DNA from: Cynocephalus volans
Lineage: Eukaryota; Chordata; Mammalia; Dermoptera; Cynocephalidae
Assembly: GCF_027409185.1 (NCBI RefSeq)
Contig: NC_084464.1
Coordinates: 48,335,095 to 48,399,094, forward strand
Length of the DNA: 64,000 nucleotides
Reading direction: 5' to 3'
The notes beneath the pieces were generated by a model. It saw only the letters and a program-made list of their open reading frames with translations, was not told where the DNA came from and made no database searches. Shown piece after piece: positions 31,801-46,800 of the stretch; within the stretch, counting starts at the first letter, position 1, and each line of letters opens with the position of its first letter. Made by a program: the position numbers and the translations under genes.

Positions 31801-34800
31801 AGATTTCTTGACTCTTGGTCCAGTGCTCTTTCGCTGCTGCTTCTCCCTTACCTCAATTTCTGCTGAGATTAAGACACCCTCTGTCATAGCAGCTCATCCA
31901 GTACAATGGTGTGGACTCTTCCAGTGAAAAGATGTGGATGAAGCTCGGAATAGAAGAGACAAAAGTGAGCCAGGCTCATTCTCCATGTTCTTATTTCCAA
32001 TTTCACTGGGAAGGGCTTCTCCCTCTTTTTAAGCAAACTTTTTATTGTTAAAGTCAAGGTAATCTTATTAGCAATAAATGAAGTTGAGAGACATGTTTAA
32101 TCACTTGAATTACTTAGCTGCCCATACATTTTTAACTAAAACCTTCTCTGTCATTTGGTTATTTTTCATAACATTATGAATCTGATAGTAGACTCAGTGT
32201 AATGGTCCCAGCCTGTCTGGGCAGGTACATTACAACCTGTTCTTGGTGTTTTACTGATAAAGTAAATGACTAGAAGACACGAAATTATCACTGAAACAGT
32301 AGGTTTCCTGTTCTGGAAGACTTCCACAGAGTGACTGAACCTGAATGAGTTGCCAACACATTTGCCATTTAAATTGGACAGCTCTATTACCAAATTTGCT
32401 TTAGCTCCTTTGTCAGTGCTCAACAAACACCTGTTGATTTTTTCTACCAAGGTTTTTGCACTGTTCCAACGAGGGAAAACAGCTATGCCAGTATATTCTG
32501 TGGTGTTGGTTTTATTAAAGAGAATGATGGAGGTTGACCAGAACTTTTGCTCCATTAGTCTCAGTGGCAGCATATTCATGGCATTTTTTTCTTTGTGCAT
32601 TGTACTTTCTCTGGGATGCAGTGTGTTAACCTGTAGTTTTTGGGTCTAGCTAGAGAAGAGTCAGCTTAAGCAGAGGTCTGGCTGGGTTTTGTAGAGTTCC
32701 AATCTTCCCTCACTAAGTATTGTTAAGTGCCAGCTGGTGTGTGTCACGTTCTGCCTGGTGGTGAGGGGACTACAGAAAAAGACATGGCACCACTACAGCT
32801 TTCTAGAAGCTAAAATCTACTTGGCACCATGGGCTCCCCTGGTGAGGATGCTGTTTATGATTGACTTTCCGGTTTTCCCACCAAGCATATGTTACTTTTG
32901 TTATCGGAAAGACTTAAAAGTGGAGCTGGGTGAAAACACATTGTTGGGTGAAAAAAGTAAGATGTAAAATGATACGTGTGGTGTGCAGTCTTATATGTAA
33001 AGTTTAAAAACAAAAAAATACTGTGTTTTTATGAATATATGAAGATATGTAGAAGTATAAAAACCGATGAAGGATTCCCTCCAACTTCAGAATACTTATT
33101 ATCTTCAGAATACTTATTAACTTCAGAATACTTCAGAATACTTATTATCTTTTGGGGAGGGAGGGACTGCAATTGGGACATCAGTAGTCTCTCTAACACT
33201 TTATCTTAAAAGAAATGTGACCAATGTTAACATTTCTTAAATTGGAATGATGAGTTCGTGGATGTTTGTTATATTATCCCATATACTTTTCTTTGTGTTT
33301 GAAAATGTCAATTAAATGCTTTTACACTGTTAGAACAATTTTTTAAAAAATTTGTGTTAGATCAGACAGCCAGTCATGAAATTAAGTAAAATTTAAAGTA
33401 TTATTATGATTTAGAGTAAAAATAGTCGTATATGCAGTATGATGTCATTTATATAAAGTTTTAAAAACATGCCAAACAGTCTTACATATTATTTAGGGGT
33501 ACATACGTGGAAAATAAAAACAAACATGAGTATGAAAAATGCCAGATAGAATAGAGAGGCTTCCTAGGAAGGGAGGGCAGAGGTGTGCCAGGGGTTTCAA
33601 CTCCATAATGTGTTATTTCTTAGCTCGGTGTTGAGCACCTACCTGAGTGTGCCTTATACTATGATCTAAATCTCGTTTATTAAAAAATATAAACCCTGAT
33701 TTATGTATGTTAGGGAATCAGAGTTAGTGGATCCTGGGGATAGGGACAGGGTAAGTCTCATGGGAGAGTGCAAAATTTGAAGAGAATGTTACAGGATGGA
33801 TACAGTTTGGAAAAGGGATATAGAATATAGAAAAACATTCCAAGTAGGAAAAGAGCCTGATTTAATAATTAGGATATGTTTGGAAGGTGGAGTGGAGACT
33901 AACCTTCCCTTGAGTTGAGTATGGGTTTGGGAGGAGTGTCCATGGTACAGGCTGATAGGTGAATTATAAATGTCAGGAAACTGAGCACTTTAATCGTCAG
34001 GCCCTTTTAGTCTGTCTTCACTTGGTTTCTCTTCCTTTTCTAACTTTTTGCCTGTCTTTTTTAAAGTGTAGTAAACTGACTTATTATACAAAGTGTTCCA
34101 GGTTCAGATACATCATGGTTTAATTCACGAATATGTTAACAAATTCAGTTTGGGCTTGGATATCTTTGCTGTTTAAGTCCATCATTTGTCTTAGTCTTTC
34201 TAGCTGTGCCAGCACATTGGGCTGACATCTTTAAAAAATAGTTGGCTGTGACTTTAAGATTCCTTTCCTAGATGGTAACTGATGGCCTCTGTCCCTTAAG
34301 CCTACACAATTAGTTTTGCTTTTTTTCTTCATGGGTTACTGGCAGGTGGTAATACTCTTTTAAGGAGAGGATCTAAGGATCCTCTCTTATTTTTCTACTC
34401 AGCCACCTGCAGAGTTTATCCCCTGATTTCATATTTTACTACAAAGAGGGCTTGTGGCTTGGAGAGTTCAAGTGTCCTCATCTCTGAGTATCTGTAAATG
34501 CTAAAATGCAAATCTATAGCCTTTTAGGTGTGTTTTTTTGTTTGTTTGTTTGGGTCATTTGTGTTTTAATTTTTGTTCTAAGTCCTCTCTAAGTCAAACT
34601 TTCCTTTTACTCCTTGGATCCTCTTTTTTTTTTTCTCTCCTATACCTCTGCCAAGGAAACCCTTTAAATACATTTAAAGTAGTATTGTTTGCTTTTCAGA
34701 GTTTGTACTTCTGTAGTAGTAGTATTTGCAATAGTTTGTTTACAAATTGCTTAACCTTCCAGAGAGATTTAGGAAGTAGAAATTTTTTTTTTAACAATGT

Positions 34801-37800
34801 GTGTAATGATTAAATCAGAGTAGTTGGTGTATCCATCACCTAAAACATTTATTATTTCTTTGTGTTGGGAGCATTCAAAAATACAATAGATTGTTGTTAA
34901 TTATAGTCACCCTACGGTGTTATAGAACACTACGATTTTTTCCTCTATTTAGCTATAATTTTGTATCCATTGACCAATCTTTCATTATCTCCCCCCCATT
35001 CCCTACCCTTTCCAACCTTTACTAATCACTATTAGTAGATATTCTCATAGCTAAAAAAGTAGGGGCCATATCCATAAGTATTGATTATACACAAGAAGAC
35101 TCCTTCAGAAATCTTAATAGAATCAATGTGAAAATGATTTAAAAGCATCTTTAGGATCACTTTTGTTATGTGAAACAAAGTAGTGGTAGACTTGTTCTGT
35201 TTTCTAAATGTTAGGTAGAGATTAAATTATAAAAATGACAAGCAGGAAGAAAACCAACACTTCTTGGGTGTTGAGTGTGTGCTGGGTAGTGTTCTAATGT
35301 TTGCAAATCTACTCACTACCTTCTTACCATTAGATGAGTACTGTATTACCGCCCACCAGGAATTGTGTGTGCTAAAGGGTTTTTGACACATTATTCTATT
35401 TAAACCTTCCTACCCTCTTAAGATTGCTTAATTTATTTCTTATAAAGGTGGTGTTTATACATGATACCAAATCAGAAAGGTACAAAAGGGTTTTCAGTGA
35501 AAACTGAATCTCTTTGGTACCCTTTCTTCCAGTCATATGGTTCTTCTTCCAAACCACTGCTAATGGTGTCTTGTGTATTTTCAGACTCTATGAATACATA
35601 GATATAATCATACATAAATATGTGTATATATTTTAAAGATTTTTATGAAAATGGTGTGCTAAAGTTCTGCATCTTTTTTCAGTTAATGTCTGAATTTGTT
35701 TCATGTCAGCGGATATAGAACTGCCTCATTTTTTTTGCGGGGGGGTGGGGGAAGCTGGCTGGTAAAGGGATTAAACCCTGGACCTTGGTGTTAGCACCAT
35801 GCTTTAACCAACTGAGCTAACCAGCCAGCTCCTCATTCTTCTTATTTATTTATTTATTTATTTTTTTGCTCCTCATTCTTTTTAAAAGATGTACTTTAAA
35901 TTTATTTAATCAGTTCCCTGTTGATAATAATCCTTTTTCTTTTAATAGGTAAGTTCAACCATTTATATTTATTGTCATAACTGATATATTTGGTCTTAGT
36001 TCTATTTTTGTTATCTTTTAAAATAATCTTTCACTGTATGGACTGTGCTTACATTAACATTTGCCAATTAGATATTTTATATTCTCTTTTGCATCCATAG
36101 AGATTCAAATTTAAGACCTAGTCCTAAGGTTAGATCAGTTCAGTGCTCTCCACCAGTTCTTTTGTTATAGTTTCCGCATCTCAGGGTTAGTTGAGGTTTG
36201 TCCTCTTGTAGTTTCTTCAAGCAGGAGTCAAGAAAAGCATATTCTCTGAGTTCTTACAGGTTGAAAAATGTTTTTCTGTCACCTTTATACTTGAACAACA
36301 GTTTGGCTTGATATACAATTATTCTCAGGTCATTTTTTTCTTTTAGTTGTGATATATTACACACAGAGAAATACATGAAACACAAATTTGTGGTTTGGTC
36401 GCTTCACGAATAATCACAAAGTGAACACCCAAGAAGCCCCTGTGTCTGTTCTCTGGCCCTGCCCCCACCCCAATCACATACTTTTATGGGTTTTTTTGGG
36501 CGGCTGGCCAGTACAAAGATCCAAACCCATGACCTCAGTGTTACAAGATTGTGTTCTAACCAACTGAGCTAACTGGAGAGCCCCACATCCTTTTATGTTA
36601 ATCACTCTTTTCTTTATAATGTTACTACTGTGCATCCATCCCTAAGCAGTAGAAACTATTTTTGCCAGTTTTTGAAATGTAAGTAGAATCACACTTTGCT
36701 TCTTTTGCTCAATAGGACATTTGTAAAATCCGTCCATATTGTTACTTGCAGCCCTGCTTCATATGTTGTCATTGGTGTACAGTATTCTATTATATGAATG
36801 CATTGCAGTTTATTTTTCTATTCACTTTTGACAGACATTTGGTTATTTCTTGTTTGGGACTAAGAGGTGCCTTTGTGATTTGACTAGTTTTATATATGTC
36901 TCCTGATACACATATGTATATATTTCTCTTAAGATGTATATTTGGGAGTGGAAATAGTGGGTCTTAGGGTATGCGTATTTCATTCTTCCTAATGTGACCA
37001 AATAGTTTTTTGAAGTGGCGATGTTATCTTATATGCCACCTACAGTGTGTGAGAGTTCCTTGAGTTCCTTGAGTTCCTCTTCCCTTGATATATGGTGTTA
37101 CTTCACTATCTTTCACCCTGATGAGCTTTTAAGGTAGGTGATATTCCCCATTTTACAGATGAGAAAACAGGTTCAAAGTAGTCAAATAACATGGTGCAAG
37201 TTCACAGTGGTATTGGATGCCAGAACTGGCATTTGAACTCTTCTCTCCTCAACTCTAAAGCTTGTTACCTTTCCATGCTGCCCACCTTTACAGGTAGGAT
37301 TTCCTGACAGGTATGTTAGGCACTGAAACTTGTAGGGAAAATGAACATTATCAAAGACTATATAAAAAGAGCTATCTTGAGGAGATGGCTTGGGTGTAGT
37401 CATTCTTGGAGGTAACCTATTTCTCAAAGTCTTGTTCAGTTTTGTGATGCAGGTGGTACTCAGCCAACATATTTAGTTTTCTGACAACTTGCTTTTTTCT
37501 TGCTTTTAGCATTCAGCCTGTGTATGGAGCACAGCACCCTCCTTTGGACCCTCGGCTCACCAAAAAGTAAGTCAAGACGTGTTTTTTTTCTTTCATGCAT
37601 CTACTTCTCCATCACCCCTGCACCTTTCCCTATTTTGTTGAAATGTCAGTTTCCACATCAACCTTTTCTAGCTTCTCCTCTGCCCTGTTTTGGACCAGGA
37701 GGTGAGTAATCTTCTTACCTCCAAATGGTTCATTACTAAATGGGAAATTAACTCACCTCAGAAATTTTGTGTTTTCCTACACTGGGGGCTGGTATTTGTA

Positions 37801-40800
37801 GGGTTTGGTGTTGGATTCTCAGTTCTGGTCACAAGGTCTTTATTGATTAAATATTGTCCCCGAATCTGGATGATTGATGATTCCCTCCCTTCCACCCCCT
37901 GTCTTCTAGCAGGAGATCTGGTTTGGGTGACTCATTGCTTCTGAATATAGATAGATCTGCCACTTTTCTCTCACCTATACTCTGAGAACCAGGGCAAATG
38001 GAATATAACTGTAGGACTGGCATTCTTCAGGTCCTCTTTCTCTTTGACACACTCAAGGAAACCCAGGCATACATAGAGTTAAAAACTCCCTGCAGGCTAT
38101 TTCTCCAGTAAAAATCTAATAAATTATTTCTAAACACAACAGACACTCTAGTTAAATCCAATATGTGTGGGTGTGTTTTTGTGCCTCCAATTATTGTTTT
38201 ATCACACCTTTTTCTCATGAGCCATCACTCAGCCACAGTGAATTTTAATGAGGAGATAGGTCATCTTCTCATATTTTCTAAGAACTTTGGCCTCTATCTT
38301 TGGGCATGCTTAATAAAAGTTGTAGTTTGTAATGAAAGCTGAATGGTCTGGGAAGTACAGACCTCGGGGGACCTCTTGGGGCCTTTGTAATAATATCCAC
38401 CCTTTCTTCCTCCACAGTCGATGGGGGGAAGTAAAGATAATGTGCACTTATGATTTTTAACTATACGACATTCTGGAAAAGGCAAATCTATGGAGACAGC
38501 AAAAAGATCAGTGGTTGCCAGGGGTTGGGGGAGGGAGGAAAGATGAATAGGCAGATCCCAGAGGATTTCTAGAGGATTATATATTGTAATGGTAGATACA
38601 TGTAGGTACATGTCATTACACATTTGTCCAAACCTGTATAATGTATACACCAAGAATGACCCCTAACTTAAAGTATGGACTTTGGGTGATTATGGCATTT
38701 CAGTGTGGGTTTATCAATTATAACAAATGTACCACTATGGTGAGGGATGTTGATAATGGGGGAAGCTGTGCATATGTGGGGAAAGGGAATATATAGGAAA
38801 TCTCTGTACCTTCCTTTAGATTTTGCTGTGACCCTAAAACTGCTCTAAATAAGCAAATAAAGTATTGAAAGAAAGAAAAGAAAAGATAATGTGCATTAAA
38901 GTATTTTGGGGTTTTTTAAATTTTGTTTTGTTTGGCAGCTGGCCCTTAACCTTGGTGTTACCAGCACCATGCTCCAACCAAGTGAGCTAACTGGCCAGCC
39001 CCATTAAAGTATATTGAATACCCAGGAAAATGCTATATCAAATATGCATTATCAGTATTTTAATATTTCAAAAATAACTTTGCTGAATAAGTATTGCATT
39101 TTCTATAATTCTACCAACTTGTTCTTTTTGTGATTTGACGAGTATCATAGAAGGTACTGTGGAAGTGTGACTGCTGTTCTTGTCTGTAAGATGCACAATT
39201 TTTATATCAGAAACCACTAGAGTATAAGTTCCTTGAGGACAGGGACTTTGTTTTGTTCACCACTGTATGCTTTGCACCTAGAATAGCATATGGCATGAAG
39301 TATGCACTGTGTAAACATTTGTGGAATGAAGGAGTAAAGAAATCTCATTTATTTAGACAAGCTTTTTCTTTTTTTTACACAGACCAAATCTGTAATTTTT
39401 TTTTTCACTTGACACGTAATAACTGTACATATTTATGGGGTACAGAGTGATATTTTGATATGTATATACAAAGCATGATGGTAAAATCAACAGTAATTAG
39501 CATATCCATCATCGCAAACATTTATCTTTTCTTTGTAGTGAGAACATTTGAACTCCTCTGTTCTAGCCATTTGAAAATATACAATAAATTATTGTTAGTT
39601 ATAGATACCTAGCACTACAAGATCTTATTCTTCCTATCTAGCTGTGAGTTTATGTTTGTTAACCAACCTCTCCCCGTACTCCCATCCCCCTTACCCTTCC
39701 CAGCCTCTAGGAACCACAATTCTACTTTATACTTCTATGAGCTCAACTTTTTTTAGCTCTCATATATGAGTGAAAATATGCAGTATTTATCTTTCTATGC
39801 CTGACTTATTTCTCTTATCGTAATGTCTTCCAGGCTCATCCATAACAATGGGCTTTTCTTTAATGTTCCTTGGTTTGCACCATTAAATAGAATGATTTCT
39901 ACTATTTTCTTGGTTTTATCAAGAATAGTCCTTGGCCAGTGTGGCAGGCACTATTGATGACTACTTGATACTCTTCCCTGTCCCTGCCTCTCCCTTGCTC
40001 AAGAGCTGTAAATTTATTCAGATATTGAGCAAGCAACAGTGTGCTACGGAGGGCTGGCCCATGGCTCACTTGGGAGAGTGCGGTGCTGATAACACCACGG
40101 GTTCGGGTCCCTATATAGGGATGGCCAGTTAGCTCAGTTGGGAGAGCATGGTGCTGACAACACCAGTTCAAGGGTTAAGATCCCCTTACTGGTCATCTTT
40201 TAAAAAACAAAAACAAAAACAAAGCAGTGTGCTACGGGCAGGTATTAGGATTGGTTTAAACCTTTTATGATAATCCTTTGGTAATCCCAGTGACTGGTCT
40301 AGAGTGGGCTCATCTCATTGGTTTTGGCTAATGAGATGTAAAAAAAGGCTTCTGAGGGAGAGTTCTTGGATCTTCTTTTTAATCAGGGAGAGATCATTCT
40401 ATGATGAAAGCTTCTTTTTGCTACCACTCACCTGTTTCCTGCTTTTGAATATGGTGGTATGAAAGTAGGATGCCGAATGCTGTAGCGGCTAACTCATAAC
40501 CCAGAGAGACAGGCCAAGAGAATTACAGAGACACCAGCCCAGAGTCTTGACATCATGGTGTTTACTATTTAAGCATCACAGTTGAGTTTTCCGTTACTTA
40601 TAGCCAAAAACATTCTGGTCACAGCCAGGAGTTGTTGATTGGTGATAGACCCATTTCAGCACATTTTGAAATAGCGTTTGATAAACCATGTGGCTAACAT
40701 GTAAATCTGTCCATCCACCCACACTTAAGGCAGTGTGTGTACTGTCCCATTTTATTTTTGGATCAGGGTCACAAACCTTGTCTACACCTGTTATCGACTG

Positions 40801-43800
40801 AGTTTTCTGTCATTCTGTATTTAGGACAGATCTTCAGGAATCTCACCATATCCCAACCTGCCAAAGCAAACTTTATATATTCTTGTTTTCTTACCTGTTA
40901 ATAATGTAAAACCATGAATATTTTTTACTGATCATTCAGCAGAGTTGCAGTCATACTTTCAATAGAAGTGATCAGCTTTGTGATTTGGGAGGAATTTTAT
41001 TGTCACTGAATTAACTGCTCCCCTTTTTCATGTATGCGGTGGTTTAGTATTAATGCTGTATAACACAGGACAACATCTAGGTCGTCACCAGACCGTTTTA
41101 CAGTTCCAGATTGTTACTATAAAACATTTATCACCCTTATTTTAGTACCTTTGTCAGGACATTTTTATTAGTTCCTCCACTACACGATTATCATTCCACT
41201 TCAGACCATCATTAATTACTGTGTGGTTAATCCCGATCACAGCAGAAGCCTTTTACATTTAGTCTTCAATCATCTAAACTGCACGAGCATAGTAAGTCAT
41301 TCCCTGTCTGTGTATATTGACTTCAATTTGCCAAATTATTACTATTAGTGATAATATTGCCTGCAGTAATTTTTGTAGCTGAGATAAAACTAGTCTTACT
41401 GCTGAGTGGCCCCATTGGCCACTTGATGGTATGACAAGCTTCTAAATTAATTGTTTTCAAAATTGATACTAAAGTATAATAGGTCCTAGTTCTGAGTTAT
41501 GAAACTAATTCACATGAAGCCACACTACTTACTAAGATGACCAGATTCATTTCATTGTTGCTAAATTTGCCTGCTTGCTTCACATCACTTACCAGTGTCA
41601 AACATTTTTCTACAAAATTCTATTAAGTAGAACAACCATATCAGTAAAATAGTGAAGTATTATCAAATTATAGAACAATTGATCTTTTGTGTTCCTAACC
41701 CGCAGCCACTCTTTTTTTCAAAATACCCTTGTTTGTGTGGTGTTTGTGTTACCACTTAACAAGTTACTCTTCACCAGTCACCAAACCCTCACCAAGTCTT
41801 GCTCAAATGTGCCATTTATTATGGTTTTGAGAGTTTTAGTGTCACCTGCACTTCTTGAATCCTTTTTTCTTTGCCACTTAACTAGCTTCATGACCTTGGG
41901 TAAATCACTTAACCTCTCTGAGCCTTGGTTTCCTTTTTTTTTTTTAAAGATGACTGGTAAGGGGATCTTAACCCTTGACTTGGTGTTGTCAGCACCACGC
42001 TCTCCCAAGTGAGCTAACCGGCCATCCCTATATGGGATCCGAACCCGTGGCCTTCGTGTTATCAGCACCACACTCTCCCGAGTGAGCCACGGGCAGGCCC
42101 CTGAGCCTTAGTTTCCTTATGCATAAATTAGAGATAATAAGACTCACCTCACAGAGTTGTGAGGTTACATGAGGTATCTATGAAGCTGCTTTCTAAATGT
42201 AATTTGGCATACAGTTGTAAGGAGGTATGGTGTAAGGAGGTGCCCATCAGAGGCCAGTTTGGTTGTAGCCTTGATATAGTTGTGTTTAAATAATCTTGGT
42301 TAAACTTCAAGCCACATTATAGCATTCTTGTACCTTAGTATAAATTAGTTGGGACTGTGTTAAAATGAGACAGCCTATAAACTGAAGGCACCCCCAGCTA
42401 GAGTTACCTGGATTAAACTTTTGCTGCAACTACTGGGGTCAGTGCGGAGGGGATATGTTTTTCTTCCAAGCACTTCATCCCTAGATGTGCTTTATTCCCT
42501 TCTAGGCTACCTGTCTGACACACACAGCCCATTTTGAGTAGACAGGAAGTTTTTCCTACAAGGTGAGAGAGTTGGGCTAATTAGCTATGTAGACTTGGGG
42601 TCAGCAGACCATCCACCTCTACCCAAAAGGAAGAAAAAATATCTCTTGGAGATAGGGGAACTTCAGCTCTTCTGGCAGAGCCTTGTTTTCACTCTAGAGT
42701 TGCCCTGTCATGCTGGGGGAAAATAGTGAGGCATTTTAATGGTGTGTTTACTGCCATCATGTTCCAGTCCCCATGGACTATAAACTTACACAAGGCTGTA
42801 CCTCTGATTCCCTGTTTGGGGTCTGAGGGATGCTAAATAAGACTGAGTTAGAAGTGTCCCAACCCGTTAGGCCCCTGGAACCAGAATAAAGGCCTTCAGA
42901 CCCTAAGGTGGCATGGGGCTTGGTGTATAAAGAGAAAAAGTTCAGGAAAGTAGGAATGGTCTGTGTGACTGTTAGGACTAGGCTCTCTTTCCTCAATGGG
43001 TTAATTGAGTGTTTCCAAACTTCACTTGTGTACTATCTTAATGATTTTTGCCATATTCTATACTGTTATTTACTAAATACATTCTTAAAATATTCATTTT
43101 ATTTATTCAAATAGATTTATTTTAAAAAATAAACCTATCACTCTGTAAATGGAAAACCAATATCATTTGCCATAAATAGAAAGTGACCTTAAAAATAAAC
43201 ACAGTGAAAACCAAAACAATTTTATTAAATTCTAAGCTGGATCCTGTTGCTCACAGATATGTAGATCCTGAGGCTGCCCTCACTTTGCTAAAAAAATAGA
43301 GTGTTAAAGACAGAGTACACCAAACTTAGACTTTCTCCTCAGGGCTAGCAGACGGAGTTTAACAAAAAAAAAGAGAACAACTTTTTCATTTTGGAACTTA
43401 ATATGTGGACTACCTAAAATAATCTCCTGTTCTTCCAGTAGTTTATGTCCTCTTCTAAGGGTTAGTTTAGGTTATGTTGCCATAACAGATTAACTCTGAA
43501 ATTTCAGTGGATGAACACAACAAAGGTTTTTTTCTTGCTCATGCTACATGTCCAATATGGGGTGGGTAAGGGTGGAGGGCAGGCTTTGCTCCACATAGTC
43601 TCTCTGTTACCCAGGCTGAGGGAGGCTCCACTATCTGGAATCTTGTCAGTCACCATGCGAGAAGAGAGGTTATAGAGTACTCACACCTGTTCTTTTATAC
43701 TTTGGCCTGGAAATGATTACCTCACTTCTCTTCTCAGCCCATTGGCCAGAACTCATGATATGGCCTCACTTAAGTGCAGTGGGGCTGGGAAATGCAGAGG

Positions 43801-46800
43801 AGCACATGGGCTATTTGGTGACCATTGCTGTCTCAGCTATGTGGGACTGGATGCATCTAGTTGAGGAATGTATATGGGTGTTTTTTGTCTGAAGAGGGTA
43901 TCGATTGTGTATGGGGTAGTTTGTAATATTATTAATAATATTAAGCAAGTGAAAGTGGTCAGATGATGAGACCATTCCTTGGTAATGATGTCTCCTTTCT
44001 TGAAGCTTCATTAAAGAACGGTCAAAAGTCAACACAGTTCCTCTGAGGAATAAGAAGGCCTCCAGTTTTCATGAGTTTGCCCGGAATACCAGTGATGCTT
44101 GGGACATTGGCGATGATGAGGAAGAGGACTTTTCCTCACCTTCTTTCCAAACTCTGAACTCAAAAGTGGCTTTGGCAACTGCAGCCCAAGTCCTAGAAAA
44201 CCACAGCAAGCTGAGGGTAAAACCAGAACGGTCCCAGTCAACGACATCTGACCTTCCTGCCAACTACAAAGTCATAAAGTCCAGCAGTGATGCCCAGCTA
44301 TCCAGAAACTCCAGTAAGTCCATCCTGTCCCTTTCACAGCCTCAGCCTTCTCAACAGAGTGCATATTAAATAAAAACAATTTTTCCTTAGGGCATCACTC
44401 AGATCTTCCATTGGATGATAAATAAGCAAGCTCAAGCCTGAGGTACGACATTAGTGAGCCTAACTGATTACAAGCTGGACTTGCCCCTCCCACTTTGGTG
44501 GCTGCTTAGCCCTGTGACCTGGGCCTTCACTTCCTGAAACCCGATTGTTGCCTGCCATTCTCCTTTTCTTGCTTTCCCTGTGGTGGGGTCCAAAACTTTT
44601 GTGGTTAATGGCTTCACATTGCTTTGGGCCTTGACAGATTTACCAATATTGACTAATGTATTTAAAGTTGTTAGTGGCTGAATTTCACAAAGGTCTGGCA
44701 GTGTTGGTTGACTTTCTCACCCCTGGGGAACAGCCACTAGCGTCAGGTTGTCTTTTTCCTGTTCCTGAGAGAGAGAGCACATGTGCCTGAAGGCACCAGG
44801 TCACAGCTCTCTGGCCATCAAGCTACCCAGTCAGGTTGGGTGGGGTGGGAGGAGAGGCCCGCTCTGTTTGTTTTCAGGAAACTGGCCTCAATAACTGGTT
44901 GGGGTGGTAGTGGCTTTCTAAGATGTTTGGGGACTCTCATCGTACTCTTTTTTTTAAGTATGCATTGCTGTGTTTGATGCTGCTGTACGGGTTTTATGGA
45001 AGTGGGTCATTCTGTGCCGGAGAGGGAAGTGCCATCATTCTAGCAAAAGTTAAAACATCCGACTGGTAAAGGATGAAAAGGAAGTAGAAGAATGTCAGAG
45101 CCCAAGAGTGCGTCCTGGCTCACATTCTAAGAGAATTTCTTTTACAGTTTCAGACTAAGCATGTGGTCATGCAATTAGGCTGTAAGGGCTTTACAGTCAT
45201 TCCACAGTTATTTCCCGTCACTGATTTGGGCCCCAGCTTGAACTTCTCAGTGCCATGCCCATACTGGCATTGAATGTTGATTGACTGGGCGGCCACAGCT
45301 ACAAGCTGTGCAAAGTGTCTACACACCATGAGGGAGGGTCTCTGGAGGTTCGCAGCATGAGGAAGGCCCCCACTACGATCCCTAATAAGCTGCCCTTGTG
45401 TACCCAGGCCCCACAAAAGCATTCTCCTCATGGAGGTTCCCTCCTGAATGTATCTGTTGGTTAATAGCTAATATCAGAGATGTACATCTGTCTCAGCTTT
45501 GCAGTGTGTGGCCTTCCTTTCTCTAGGCCCCTTGTTCAACTAGGCATCCCAGCCAAGTACCCTGGCACTTGTTTTTATAAACCTTCTAATAGTGCTGGTT
45601 GATTAACATTTACTGTTTAATTTTTGTGACTACTGCTTTTTAAGGTCCAGACATGTAAAGAATATAAAATAGTCTTGAAAGGACAGTCAGAATTAAAAAC
45701 TGAGTTTTGCTTGTGGTGGCGAAAGGGTTTTGGAGGCAGACATACCTAAGGTGGCATCTCAGCTCTCACTTGCTAATTAACCTCTCTGAACTGCAGTTTT
45801 CTTGTCTGTAAAATAGTTACAAATTCCTACCATATGTTGTAAGGATCAAATGAGAGATCATATGTAAACGTGACCGGCACAGTGCCTTTTACATAGTAAG
45901 CACTCAATAAATGTTAGTCCTGTACTGCATATTCCTCCTACCCACCATCTGGTTTAGAAATGTCTAGAACCACACATAGAGTGCAGTTTGGGTCTGTGTT
46001 CCTGTTATTTCCGTCATATCCTGGCATAGTTACCTGGTTCATTTTGGTGGGAAATACAGGAGCACAGAGGAATTGCAGCCACCCAAAGAAGATTACCTTA
46101 GGCCAGAGCTTCTCACCCAGTGTGCAGGGCACACTAGTGGGACAAGAACAAGTTAGAGTTGTGCCAGGGATATTGATCCTCTCAGCCCCCGGGGCAGCCG
46201 GGTGGGGCTTGTGGCGAGCAGCCACCTGCTTTTATTGCAGTGTGCTTTGTGGTGTTGTCATTTCATACATGCTGTGTGATGTGGAAGGAGAAGGAAAACA
46301 CTGCCTAGACTGTGTTGCCACCAAACTAGTAGGCACTGAAAAAAGTTCTGGGTTGGAGTAGAAAGAAAACATTTGATTTTCCTCTGGAGTTGCTAAAAAT
46401 GTTCTCAAAATTGCTGCAGCATCACGTAAGGTGGCGTGGTCTGTATAATACAAATGCAGCCCTTCCTGTGGGCAGGTGAGTGGGGCACAGCTGGGTTTCC
46501 ACCCCCTTGCTGACCCTTGGCTGGGTGCCTGAGCATTTTACACACTCAGCTCTGACTGTGGAGGAGGAGACACCATACTGAACTGTTAGGTTTAAGGTTT
46601 CTCAGAATCTTTGCTCTTCACACAGCTCATTCTCTTTCCCCTTTCGAATGATTTTAGGTGATACGTGCTTGAGGAACCCTCTCCACAAACAGCAGTCACT
46701 CCCTCTCCGACCCATCATCCCCCTCGTTGCCCGGATCTCAGACCAGAATGCTTCTGGGGCCCCTCCGATGACTGTCCGGGAGAAAACCCGCCTAGAAAAA

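Noticed and set aside
32350-32649. 99-codon plus-strand hydrophobic ORF
   Set aside because: It is the complement of the longer minus-strand frame; the hydrophobic look is typical of a shadow frame.
45960-46361. 133-codon ORF in intron 3 as an extra exon
   Set aside because: It is not flanked by splice sites that fit the exon 3-exon 4 phase, and exons 3 and 4 join to give the known protein.
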